This document shows, one piece after another, positions 1 to 6,176 of a DNA stretch of 8,068 nucleotides (position 1 is the first letter of the stretch; each line of letters begins with the position of its first letter). The DNA comes from Sediminibacterium ginsengisoli (GTDB lineage: Bacteria > Bacteroidota > Bacteroidia > Chitinophagales > Chitinophagaceae): the NCBI GenBank assembly GCA_945860335.1, contig CAMAQW010000077.1, forward strand, positions 1 to 8,068, in the 5' to 3' direction. Position numbers and translations under genes: made by a program. The notes beneath the pieces were generated by a model, which worked only from the letters and a program-made list of their open reading frames with translations, did no database searches and had not been told where the DNA came from.

Positions 1-1
1 A

Positions 2-394
2 AGGAAAGAAAGGGTTATAGATATGCTCGAAAAAGTAGAGCTTCCAGCCGATTGTTACAACAAATACCCACATGAATTTAGTGGTGGGCAGCGTCAAAGG
101 ATAGTTATTGCAAGAGCACTTATTATGGAGCCCAAATTTGTGATTTGCGATGAAAGTGTTTCTGCACTGGACGTGAGTGTACAGGCGCAGGTACTAAACC
201 TACTTAACGACCTAAAAGCTTCCATGCAGTTTTCGGCTCTATTTATCACCCACGACTTATCGGTAGTGAAATACATAAGCGACCGAATCATGGTCATGAA
301 CCAAGGTAAAATTGAAGAAATTGGACCTGCCGAGGAGGTGTACCATTCTCCTAAAAGCCTTTACACACAACAACTTATTGCAGCCCTGCCCTAA
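2..394 (+). CDS. Oligopeptide/dipeptide ABC transporter ATP-binding protein, C-terminal part (5' end outside window)
   Basis: This is the nucleotide-binding subunit of an ABC importer of the oligopeptide/dipeptide (Opp/Dpp) type, which hydrolyses ATP on the cytoplasmic face to drive uptake. The frame is open to the left edge, so the ATG at 23 is internal, not the start; about 130 residues are visible. Seen in order: the ABC signature FSGGQRQR (visible residues 26-33), Walker B with catalytic Glu and D-loop in [10 protein letters not shown] (48-57), the switch histidine in FITHDLS (81-87), and a C-terminal tail ([17 protein letters not shown]) typical of the Opp/Dpp C-terminal extension. Walker A and the Q-loop lie outside the window. 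The usual Pro after the Walker B Glu is Ser here, a variant common in this subfamily. The substrate cannot be told from this part, and an ABC exporter fusion with two ATPase domains is an alternative. Confidence 0.9.
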   Translation, partial: RKERVIDMLEKVELPADCYNKYPHEFSGGQRQRIVIARALIMEPKFVICDESVSALDVSVQAQVLNLLNDLKASMQFSALFITHDLSVVKYISDRIMVMNQGKIEEIGPAEEVYHSPKSLYTQQLIAALP

Positions 395-395
395 T

Positions 396-419
396 TTTGG
401 CAATTTTTACCTACTTTTG
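396..419 (+). promoter_or_regulatory. Bacteroidota-type promoter for queA
   Basis: An exact match to the Bacteroidota -7 box TAnnTTTG (TACTTTTG) lies at 412-419, with TTTG at 396-399 as a candidate -33 element. The 12-bp spacing is shorter than the usual 17-23 bp, so the -33 assignment is weak. The -7 box is 29 bp before the queA ATG, which predicts a short leader of about 20 nt. No Shine-Dalgarno sequence precedes the ATG, as is common in this phylum. A second exact TAnnTTTG match (392-399) overlaps the stop codon of the ABC gene. Confidence 0.6.
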
Positions 420-448
420 CAGCCTTCACTAAATAATCATGCCGTAAC

Positions 449-1498
449 ATGAAATTATCACAATTTAAGTTCGATCTACCCCTTAACCTGATCGCACAAA
501 ATCCAACCAAAAGAAGAGAAGACAGTCGCCTTCTTGTCGTAGACAGAAAAAGTGGTCATATGGAAAATAAAAATTTCCGTGACATTTTAGAATACTATGA
601 TGATAAAGATGTTTTCGTAGTAAACAACACCAAAGTTTTTCCAGCACGTATGTATGGTCGCAAAGAAAAAACAGGTGCTAAAATTGAAGTTTTTTTACTC
701 CGTGAATTAAACAAACCAAACCGTTTATGGGATGTGATTGTTGATCCCGCAAGAAAAATTAGAGTAGGTAATAAATTATATTTTGGCGACAACGAAGAAC
801 TAGTTGCTGAAGTAATTGATAATACTACTAGCCGTGGACGTACCATTCGCTTTTTATGGGACGACGATGATGAAAGCTTCAAAAAAATGTTAGAGTTTTT
901 AGGAGAAACGCCATTACCAAAATACATCAAACGCAAACCAGACGAAGAAGATAAGGAGCGTTACCAAACTGTTTATGCAAAGCATGAAGGTGCTGTTGCT
1001 GCTCCTACTGCAGGATTACACTTTAGCAAAGAGCTCATCAAAAGATGTGAAATATTAGGTGTAAAATTTGCAGAAGTAACACTACACACGGGTCTTGGAA
1101 CATTTAGACCTATCGAAGTAGAAGACTTAAGCAAACATAAAATGGATGCAGAGTACTACCAGATTACTGAAGAGGCTTGCAATATTGTAAACAAAGCCAA
1201 AATGAATGGCAAGCGAATTTGTTCTATTGGCACCACTACCATGCGTGCCATGGAAAGCAGCTTTACTGCCGAAAAATTATTGAAACCAAGCGAAGGCTGG
1301 ACCAATCATTTTATTCACCCTCCTTATAATTTTAATGTAGCTGATAGTCTTGTAACCAACTTTCATTTACCAAAAACAAGCTTGCTCATTATGACCTGCG
1401 CTTTTGCTGGTTATGATTTAGCCATGGAAGCCTACAAAAAAGCCATCAAAGACAAATACCGTTTCTTTAGTTACGGTGATGCGCTCTTGATTATCTAA
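449..1498 (+). CDS. queA: S-adenosylmethionine:tRNA ribosyltransferase-isomerase QueA
   Basis: QueA transfers and isomerises the ribosyl moiety of S-adenosylmethionine onto 7-aminomethyl-7-deazaguanine at the wobble position (34) of tRNAs for Asp, Asn, His and Tyr. This makes epoxyqueuosine, the penultimate step of queuosine synthesis in the cytoplasm. The 349-residue length is normal for the family. Conserved blocks seen: [11 protein letters not shown] (58-68), [11 protein letters not shown] (152-162), ERYQTVYA (170-177), [12 protein letters not shown] (181-192), [12 protein letters not shown] (210-221), [10 protein letters not shown] (261-270), [13 protein letters not shown] (301-313) and [12 protein letters not shown] (337-348). 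The start is supported by the family N-terminus ([11 protein letters not shown]) and by the promoter just upstream. No other queuosine gene is nearby, so it appears monocistronic. The 3' end runs into a short tandem repeat and then a terminator. Confidence 0.97.
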   Translation: MKLSQFKFDLPLNLIAQNPTKRREDSRLLVVDRKSGHMENKNFRDILEYYDDKDVFVVNNTKVFPARMYGRKEKTGAKIEVFLLRELNKPNRLWDVIVDPARKIRVGNKLYFGDNEELVAEVIDNTTSRGRTIRFLWDDDDESFKKMLEFLGETPLPKYIKRKPDEEDKERYQTVYAKHEGAVAAPTAGLHFSKELIKRCEILGVKFAEVTLHTGLGTFRPIEVEDLSKHKMDAEYYQITEEACNIVNKAKMNGKRICSIGTTTMRAMESSFTAEKLLKPSEGWTNHFIHPPYNFNVADSLVTNFHLPKTSLLIMTCAFAGYDLAMEAYKKAIKDKYRFFSYGDALLII

Positions 1499-1529
1499 TG
1501 CTGATTATCTAATGCTGAGTATCTAATCT
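1488..1529 (+). repeat. 14-bp tandem repeat across the queA stop codon (3 copies)
   Basis: Unit TGATTATCTAATGC. Copy 1 (1488-1501) contains the last queA codons and its TAA. Copy 2 (1502-1515) is identical. Copy 3 (1516-1529) differs at three of 14 positions. Because 14 is not a multiple of three, each copy places a TAA in a different frame. It is most simply explained by replication slippage. Confidence 0.85.
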
Positions 1530-1544
1530 GAAAATACTCCTGAA

Positions 1545-1591
1545 AACCTAGTTAGCTTCTACTACCAATTGAAGTCTAGCTAGGTTTTTTT
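1545..1591 (+). terminator. Intrinsic terminator of queA, inside the 3' end of the opposing gene
   Basis: An inverted repeat pairs AACCTAGTTAGCTTC (1545-1559) with 1571-1586, allowing one wobble or mismatch and one bulged base, with an 11-nt loop. It is followed directly by a run of seven T (1585-1591). In the opposite direction only four T follow the stem, so it should work best for rightward queA transcription and weakly, if at all, for the leftward operon. It overlaps the last codons and stop (1548-1550) of the leftward SRPBCC-like gene. Confidence 0.75.
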
Positions 1592-2009
1592 CCATTAAAG
1601 TACCTAGTATTTTATCATTCATAAGCGAGCTTAAACGCTCCCAAGGGTACCACTTAATATCTTGTTCAAACTGCCACTGAACAATAGTAACAGCCTGTCC
1701 AGCGTTGTAGATCAATCTAAATTTTGTTGTATAATTTACTTCTGCCGTGTTCCAATTGGCAACGATTAAGGAATCAGAAACTGAAGTGATTTGTATTTGA
1801 TGACGCTTGTTAACAGTGGCACTATCCATGCCTTCCATCCATAACTGCCACTGATTTTTATCTTGCATTAAAGGCAGGATGGTAGCAGGTTTTGCTTTAA
1901 TGTTTACAGCCCTTGAAACTACATTATGTGACGGTAACAGCAAACCACCGAGTGTAAATAAAACAAAAAATACAACGGCACTAATAAGCCCTAGTTTAAT
2001 AAAACGCAT
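1548..2009 (-). CDS. Membrane-anchored SRPBCC-superfamily-like protein
   Basis: A 153-residue protein with one N-terminal hydrophobic segment (about residues 5-26, MRFIKLGLISAVVFF onward) ending in LLLPSH, then a soluble domain. The pattern of short TM anchor, LPS, alternating strand (VSRAVNIKAKPATILPLMQD), a W-rich helix (WQLWMEGMD) and later strands resembles SRPBCC/polyketide-cyclase-like proteins of Bacteroidota, which are helix-grip folds that bind hydrophobic ligands. The ligand and function are unknown; the family call is from pattern, not a search. I place the start at the ATG at 2009, one base after the permease stop, rather than at the upstream in-frame ATG (2045), which would add 12 residues overlapping the permease and spoil the anchor. 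It is last in the leftward sppA-permease block, and its end contains the queA terminator. Confidence 0.7.
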   Translation of the reverse strand: MRFIKLGLISAVVFFVLFTLGGLLLPSHNVVSRAVNIKAKPATILPLMQDKNQWQLWMEGMDSATVNKRHQIQITSVSDSLIVANWNTAEVNYTTKFRLIYNAGQAVTIVQWQFEQDIKWYPWERLSSLMNDKILGTLMEKNLARLQLVVEAN

Positions 2010-2010
2010 C

Positions 2011-3120
2011 TTAATCCCATTTAAATGTTTTAAAAGCAATACCATATACCCCTACTATCCAAAGACCTAGTATCAAAAGTTCTTTACTGCATGCAGCTAA
2101 AGAAGCGCCTTCGAAAGCAATATTGCGCATCGCATTATTAAAGTGTGTCAAAGGCAGGGCATTACAAATGGGTTGAAGCCAGGTTGGAAAAGCTTCTACT
2201 GCAAAAAATGTACCTGCCAATAAAAACTGTGGTAAGGTAAATAAATTGGCAAATGGCGGTATGGTACTTTCATTTTTAGCAAGCCCACTCACAATAAATC
2301 CAAAACCCATAAATAATACAAGGGCTATAAAACTTAAAAGCATGATTGTTAAAAAAGTAGTGAGCCCGTGCACGAGTGTAAATCCAAATGCAAAATGACC
2401 AACCCCAATTACAATAATAGCAGTCAACAATTGAAATAAAACCCTACTTAAGGCTTCTCCAAGCACAATATAAGCGCGCTTAATTGGTGTCGCATAAAAA
2501 CGTTTAAGCACCAGCTGCTGACGCAGATTGAAAAACAAAAAAGCGACACCAAAAACACCGGAACTTAACAACGAAAATCCGAGTTGACCTGGGAGTATAA
2601 AATCGATTGTTTTATATGCCCTCCCGGGAATTTGCGAAATAGTAGCATCGACGCGAGCTATGGTTTGATTGGTTGCAAAATATTTTTGATTCATCCCCGC
2701 TATCACACCATTTAACACAGATTGAAGTAGCTGTATGTTTTGAGGCATAACAGCACCAGAACTAGTTATTTTAATGTCATAGGCCGGACTTGCTACACCC
2801 GTTTTAGATATTAATACTTTTGCAGTGATTCTACCTTTTTCTAATTCCTGTAACAAAAAAGTATCATCCCCTTTCACTATTTTAATACTATTGATTTGCG
2901 AGAGGGCAGTATAAATAGGGCTAGACGTATCTGAACCTTGATCAAGCGCAATTTTGACGGATGTTTTTCCGTTTCCGCCGCCAATAAATCCAAAGACCAA
3001 AATAAAAATAAGTGGAAATGCGATGCTAAATACCACTGCAGAAGGGCTTCGCAAAATAGCTTTTAAACTGCCTTTTGTTATGGCGAGCATTGCTCTTATT
3101 TGACTATACTTTGCAGGCAT
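2011..3120 (-). CDS. ABC-2 type transporter permease
   Basis: A 369-residue integral membrane subunit of an ABC-2 exporter, the class that moves drugs, lipids or polysaccharides outward when paired with an ATPase. Layout: cytoplasmic N-terminus, TM1 about 28-47, a large extracytoplasmic domain (48-172), then five TM segments near 175-198, 228-248, 255-280, 290-308 and 346-364. Family features seen are the RFYATPIKR stretch after TM2 (207-215) and LPLTHFNNAMRNIAFEG before the last TM (322-338), as in DrrB/YhhJ-like permeases. No ATP-binding gene adjoins it: the partial ATPase at the left edge is an importer type, in another transcription unit and on the other strand. The start is 25 bp after the sppA stop, and the stop is 1 bp before the next start, so it is very likely cotranscribed with both. 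The substrate is unknown. Confidence 0.88.
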   Translation of the reverse strand: MPAKYSQIRAMLAITKGSLKAILRSPSAVVFSIAFPLIFILVFGFIGGGNGKTSVKIALDQGSDTSSPIYTALSQINSIKIVKGDDTFLLQELEKGRITAKVLISKTGVASPAYDIKITSSGAVMPQNIQLLQSVLNGVIAGMNQKYFATNQTIARVDATISQIPGRAYKTIDFILPGQLGFSLLSSGVFGVAFLFFNLRQQLVLKRFYATPIKRAYIVLGEALSRVLFQLLTAIIVIGVGHFAFGFTLVHGLTTFLTIMLLSFIALVLFMGFGFIVSGLAKNESTIPPFANLFTLPQFLLAGTFFAVEAFPTWLQPICNALPLTHFNNAMRNIAFEGASLAACSKELLILGLWIVGVYGIAFKTFKWD

Positions 3121-3145
3121 AAGAATAGATTAAAGACGCTAAAAA

Positions 3146-4903
3146 TTAATGAACAGTAACCGAATAAGGCAACTTCGCTTGTGGCACACCCACCATTGCT
3201 TTTACTTTTTTTACTTGCTGCATCATTAACAATTGCTCGGCGCCTAGTTCCGTTTCCATTAATTGAATAGAAACAGTTCGCTTATAATTATTAAAGAGTT
3301 GTTCCAAAATATTCTTTTTTTCGGGATACTCTTTGAGTTTGTAGGTTTTTACTTTTGCCATAGCAGCTGCTGCTTTGATGGCGTCGGAAAGGGTGCCAAT
3401 TTCATCTACAAGACCAACACTCATGCCTCTTGTACCCGTCCAAACACGACCTTGTGCAATACTATCAACGTATACCATATCTTTTTTACGACCCTCTGAT
3501 ACACGTGTTTTAAATGTATTGTAAATAGAATCAGTAGAAGCCTGCAAAAATCTTTTTTCAGGTTCTGTTAAGGCCCTGTCCATACTGCCCATATCGGCAT
3601 ATGGACCGGTTTTTACCCGATCGGTTGTAATGCCAATTTTATTTTTTAAAAACGATTCGATATTTGGGAAAATACTAAACACCCCAATAGAACCTGTGAT
3701 AGTTGAGGCATTGGCAAATACTTTATTGGCGTTACATGCAATGTAATAACCGCCAGATGCTGCAACGTCTCCCATTGAAACTACTACTGGCTTTTCTTTT
3801 TTAGCGAGGCTAACTTCTCTCCAAATTACATCACTCGCAAGGGCGCTTCCACCTGGTGAATTCACACGAAGCACAATGGCTTTCACTGATTTATCCAAAC
3901 GTGCTTTTCTAATAAGCTCTTTGTAATCATCACTAGCCACCTGTTCGTCAGTACCTGTTCCTCCAACAATATCACCACTTGCATAAATGATTGCAATTTT
4001 TTCTGAAGCCGAAGATTCGTTGAGCGTAACAGATTTTGCGTATTCGCCAAAATAAACAAAATTAATTTTTGAATTAACTGGTAAATTTAAACGACCCGTT
4101 ATTTCGTTTTTAATTTGATCGTCATATTTTAAACCGTCAATTAAATTATATTTTACGGCATCTGCGGCAGTTTGTATTTTACCTTCAACGGCTAATGCTC
4201 TAATTTGCGCTGTATCTAAATTGCGCGCAGCAGCTGTTTGGTATAAAAATTGATTGTACAAATCGCCTAACCATACACTAGTTTGCAAACGGTTCGCATC
4301 TGTCATTTGTGTTTCACGAAGTGGCTCAGTGGCACTTTTAAACTTGCCAGCGTATATAATTTGTGGCTTAATTTCTAATTTATCAAGCATGCCTTTTAGG
4401 AAAATTAAATTGCTAGAAAAACCAGCCCACTCTAGCCCTCCCTGTGGGTGTACAAAAATTTTTTGTGCCACATTTGCAATGGCATATCCTTTTTGAGAAA
4501 TAGTTTCACCGTAAGCCACCACAAATTTCTTGGTCTTTCTAAAGTCAAGTAAGGCCTTTCTGATTTCTTCAGATGCTCCAAATGCATTTGCATTATCACT
4601 CGCTAAAATATAAATACCTTTAACGTTAGCATCTTGTTTAGCATGCTCAATGAGTCTGACCATATCAAATAGAGATGGTGTTTCAAAATCTCCGTCTGTG
4701 GTTAGTGACGCAAATGGATTTTCTTGTACTCTTTCTTTAAAAGGCTTAGACAGGTCTAATACCAAAACAGCATCAGAACCAATAACTGGTTTATCGGAAC
4801 TTGAAGCAGATGCTGCAAAACCAATAAGAACCATCACGCCTAGTATGGAGAACACAATTAATGCGAGTAAACTGGCAAAAAATATTTTAAAAAAGCTTTT
4901 CAT
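3146..4903 (-). CDS. sppA: Signal peptide peptidase SppA, long (67K) type
   Basis: A membrane-bound serine protease of family S49 that degrades signal peptides left in the inner membrane after secretion, and possibly other membrane peptides. The 585-residue length fits the long two-domain type (E. coli SppA is 618). Seen: an N-terminal membrane anchor (about 8-31), an N-terminal S49 repeat carrying the likely catalytic Lys189 in GKFKSATEPL (matching E. coli Lys209), and a C-terminal S49 repeat with LRVNSPGGSALAS (345-357) and the likely nucleophile Ser383 in VAASGGYYIAC (matching Ser409). TITGSIGVF (401-409) is also typical. Both dyad residues are present, so the enzyme should be active. It is first of the leftward block and divergent from folK. 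No clear Shine-Dalgarno precedes the ATG. Confidence 0.96.
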   Translation of the reverse strand: MKSFFKIFFASLLALIVFSILGVMVLIGFAASASSSDKPVIGSDAVLVLDLSKPFKERVQENPFASLTTDGDFETPSLFDMVRLIEHAKQDANVKGIYILASDNANAFGASEEIRKALLDFRKTKKFVVAYGETISQKGYAIANVAQKIFVHPQGGLEWAGFSSNLIFLKGMLDKLEIKPQIIYAGKFKSATEPLRETQMTDANRLQTSVWLGDLYNQFLYQTAAARNLDTAQIRALAVEGKIQTAADAVKYNLIDGLKYDDQIKNEITGRLNLPVNSKINFVYFGEYAKSVTLNESSASEKIAIIYASGDIVGGTGTDEQVASDDYKELIRKARLDKSVKAIVLRVNSPGGSALASDVIWREVSLAKKEKPVVVSMGDVAASGGYYIACNANKVFANASTITGSIGVFSIFPNIESFLKNKIGITTDRVKTGPYADMGSMDRALTEPEKRFLQASTDSIYNTFKTRVSEGRKKDMVYVDSIAQGRVWTGTRGMSVGLVDEIGTLSDAIKAAAAMAKVKTYKLKEYPEKKNILEQLFNNYKRTVSIQLMETELGAEQLLMMQQVKKVKAMVGVPQAKLPYSVTVH

Positions 4904-4997
4904 AGCATCAGGTTAAAATAAAAGAGAACAATATTGTTCACAACTGTATTTAAAGAAGTGAAATTAAAGATATTTGAGGCGAATAATGGGGTAATTT
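4904..4997. promoter_or_regulatory. Divergent promoter region between sppA and folK
   Basis: This 94-bp AT-rich gap must hold the promoters for both the leftward sppA block and the rightward folK block. Only near-matches to the Bacteroidota -7 box are visible. For folK it is GATATTTG at 4969-4976 (one mismatch, 21 bp before the ATG). For sppA it is TACAGTTG on the minus strand at 4941-4948 (one mismatch). Neither has a well-spaced TTTG partner, so exact promoter positions are uncertain. Confidence 0.5.
4926..4939. promoter_or_regulatory. Perfect 14-bp palindrome, candidate operator
   Basis: GAACAATATTGTTC is identical to its reverse complement over all 14 bases and does not extend further. 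It lies 22 bp upstream of the sppA start and just downstream of the weak leftward -7 candidate, where a bound dimeric repressor would block sppA transcription. It has no T-tract and no loop, so it is not a terminator. It is GAAC-N6-GTTC, unlike the GAAC-N4-GTTC of Gram-positive LexA boxes. The binding protein is unknown. Confidence 0.45.
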
Positions 4998-5477
4998 ATG
5001 AACACAGCATATTTACTGATAGGCGGGAATTTAGGAGACCGAGCGGCTTATTTAGCGGAGGCGGTAAACCATATTTCGGCCCGGTGCGGTCCTGTCACTA
5101 ACAAATCCTCCTTGTATGAGACTGCTGCTTGGGGAAATACCAACCAGCCGGCCTTTTATAACCAAGCCATTCGGGTTGAAACCATGCTGGATCCAGAAAC
5201 CCTTTTAGAGCGGCTCTTAGCTATAGAACTTGAAATGGGCAGAATACGAGAAGAAAAGTACGGACCTAGAACCATTGATTTAGACATTTTAATGATTGAT
5301 GACACTATTTTAGATTCGCCTTCGCTTAGCATTCCCCATCCTCAACTTCAAAACCGCCGTTTTGCGCTATTGCCACTCAATGAAATAGCACCAGCACTTC
5401 ATCACCCTGTTTTAGATAAAACCATACATGAATTGTTATTAAACTGCCCCGACACCCTCGATGTGCAAAAAAAATAA
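4998..5477 (+). CDS. folK: 2-amino-4-hydroxy-6-hydroxymethyldihydropteridine diphosphokinase (HPPK)
   Basis: FolK transfers pyrophosphate from ATP to 6-hydroxymethyl-7,8-dihydropterin, giving the substrate of dihydropteroate synthase in folate synthesis. The 159-residue length is normal for single-domain HPPK. Seen: YLLIGGNLGDR at the N-terminus, SSLYETAAWG and QPAFYNQAI (pterin pocket region), LLAIELEMGRIR (73-84, ATP-contacting Arg82 and Arg84), GPRTIDLDIL (89-98) with the two magnesium-binding aspartates Asp94 and Asp96, and PHPQLQNRRFALLPLNEIAP near the end. The start follows the family N-terminus; no Shine-Dalgarno is evident. It opens the rightward block with the deoxynucleoside kinase 50 bp downstream, with a hairpin between them. 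The 3' end contains an A8 run just before the TAA. Confidence 0.96.
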   Translation: MNTAYLLIGGNLGDRAAYLAEAVNHISARCGPVTNKSSLYETAAWGNTNQPAFYNQAIRVETMLDPETLLERLLAIELEMGRIREEKYGPRTIDLDILMIDDTILDSPSLSIPHPQLQNRRFALLPLNEIAPALHHPVLDKTIHELLLNCPDTLDVQKK

Positions 5478-5482
5478 AGGCA

Positions 5483-5506
5483 AAAGCCAAGTTCGGCTTT
5501 ATTTTT
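5483..5506 (+). terminator. Hairpin with T-tract between folK and the kinase gene
   Basis: AAAGCC (5483-5488) pairs with GGCTTT (5495-5500) around a 6-nt loop, followed by A and five T (5502-5506). A competing outer pairing joins 5470-5479 with 5497-5506 (perfect 10 bp, A/T rich). It resembles a weak intrinsic terminator or attenuator placed immediately after the folK stop. Confidence 0.55.
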
Positions 5507-5514
5507 ACCCATTG

Positions 5515-5521
5515 AGAAGGA
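5515..5521 (+). promoter_or_regulatory. Shine-Dalgarno sequence of the deoxynucleoside kinase gene
   Basis: AGAAGGA ends 6 nt before the ATG at 5528. It is the clearest ribosome binding site in the window, where the other starts I examined lack one, and it fixes the kinase start. Confidence 0.6.
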
Positions 5522-5527
5522 ACGTAT

Positions 5528-6160
5528 ATGAAGCATCAGTTTATTACAATAGAAGGAAACATTGGAGCGGGAAAAACTACCCTATCTAACATACTAGCAC
5601 AAAAACTAAATGCGAAACTCATTCTAGAAGAGTTTGCCGACAACCCTTTTTTACCAAAATTTTACGAAAAGCCAGATCAATATGCATTTCCATTGGAGCT
5701 TTTTTTTATGGCAGAAAGGTATAAGCAACTCAAAGATTTTTTACATACCCAAGACTTATTTCAGGAAGTAACCATATCCGACTATTTATTTACAAAATGT
5801 TTGTTGTTTGCAAAAGTCAATTTGCCGGACGAGGAGTTTAGACTCTATCAAAAATTATTTGATATCATTCATCAACAAATAAGCTTTCCGGATATTTTAA
5901 TTTATTTACACGCCCCCGTTCAAAAGCTACAAGAAAATATAAAAAAAAGAAATAGAAGTTACGAGCAGGATATTAAAGATGACTACTTATTTAATCTACA
6001 AGAAACCTATACCAGCTATATCAAACAACACAATATTAAAACCATATTTATCGATGCCAGTAATGCCGATTTTATGGGCAATGAAGCGCATGTACAAGTG
6101 GTTTTAGATGCGCTAGACAAAGACTTGTCGCAGGGACAGCACTATTTTAATTTACCATAA
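5528..6160 (+). CDS. Deoxynucleoside kinase (dNK family)
   Basis: A salvage enzyme that phosphorylates deoxynucleosides to 5'-monophosphates with a nucleoside triphosphate donor in the cytoplasm. The 210-residue length is typical of bacterial dAK/dGK-like enzymes. Seen: the P-loop GNIGAGKT (10-17), LEEFADNPFLPKFY (33-46) with a probable catalytic-base glutamate at 34-35, the ISDYLFTKCLLF stretch (83-94) where related kinases have the ERS/DRS motif, and an arginine-rich LID KKRNRSYEQDI (139-149). Base specificity (dA, dG, dC or T) cannot be read from this. An A8 run at 5941-5948 encodes the lysines before the LID; the frame stays intact across it. It follows folK after 50 bp and precedes the MFS gene by 16 bp, so it is probably cotranscribed at least with the MFS gene. 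Confidence 0.9.
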   Translation: MKHQFITIEGNIGAGKTTLSNILAQKLNAKLILEEFADNPFLPKFYEKPDQYAFPLELFFMAERYKQLKDFLHTQDLFQEVTISDYLFTKCLLFAKVNLPDEEFRLYQKLFDIIHQQISFPDILIYLHAPVQKLQENIKKRNRSYEQDIKDDYLFNLQETYTSYIKQHNIKTIFIDASNADFMGNEAHVQVVLDALDKDLSQGQHYFNLP

Positions 6161-6176
6161 CAAGAATCCCAGTATC

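Noticed and set aside
2..394. The left-edge ATPase as the partner of the ABC-2 permease
   Set aside because: Its C-terminal tail is of the oligopeptide importer type, it is on the opposite strand, and queA with its own promoter and terminator lies between them.
595..936. A 113-codon open frame on the minus strand inside queA
   Set aside because: It is antisense to conserved queA coding sequence, and its Ser-rich run is simply the complement of the GAC/GAT codons of the Asp-rich loop in QueA.
1488..1529. Possible CRISPR array or attachment site at the queA 3' repeats
   Set aside because: The units are 14 bp and contiguous, without spacers, and no cas, integrase or element genes are present; a slippage repeat explains them.
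4926..4939. The intergenic palindrome as a LexA (SOS) box
   Set aside because: The half-sites GAAC/GTTC match Gram-positive LexA boxes, but the 6-bp spacing is wrong and neither sppA nor folK is a typical SOS gene.
4986..4994. Two-codon minigene ATG-GGG-TAA just before folK
   Set aside because: Too short to separate from chance, with no ribosome binding site; noted only because it sits 3 bp before the folK ATG.
5939..5950. A8 run in the kinase gene as a programmed frameshift or pseudogene signal
   Set aside because: The frame is intact on both sides with the LID arginines correctly placed, and no alternative-frame product or stimulatory structure is seen.
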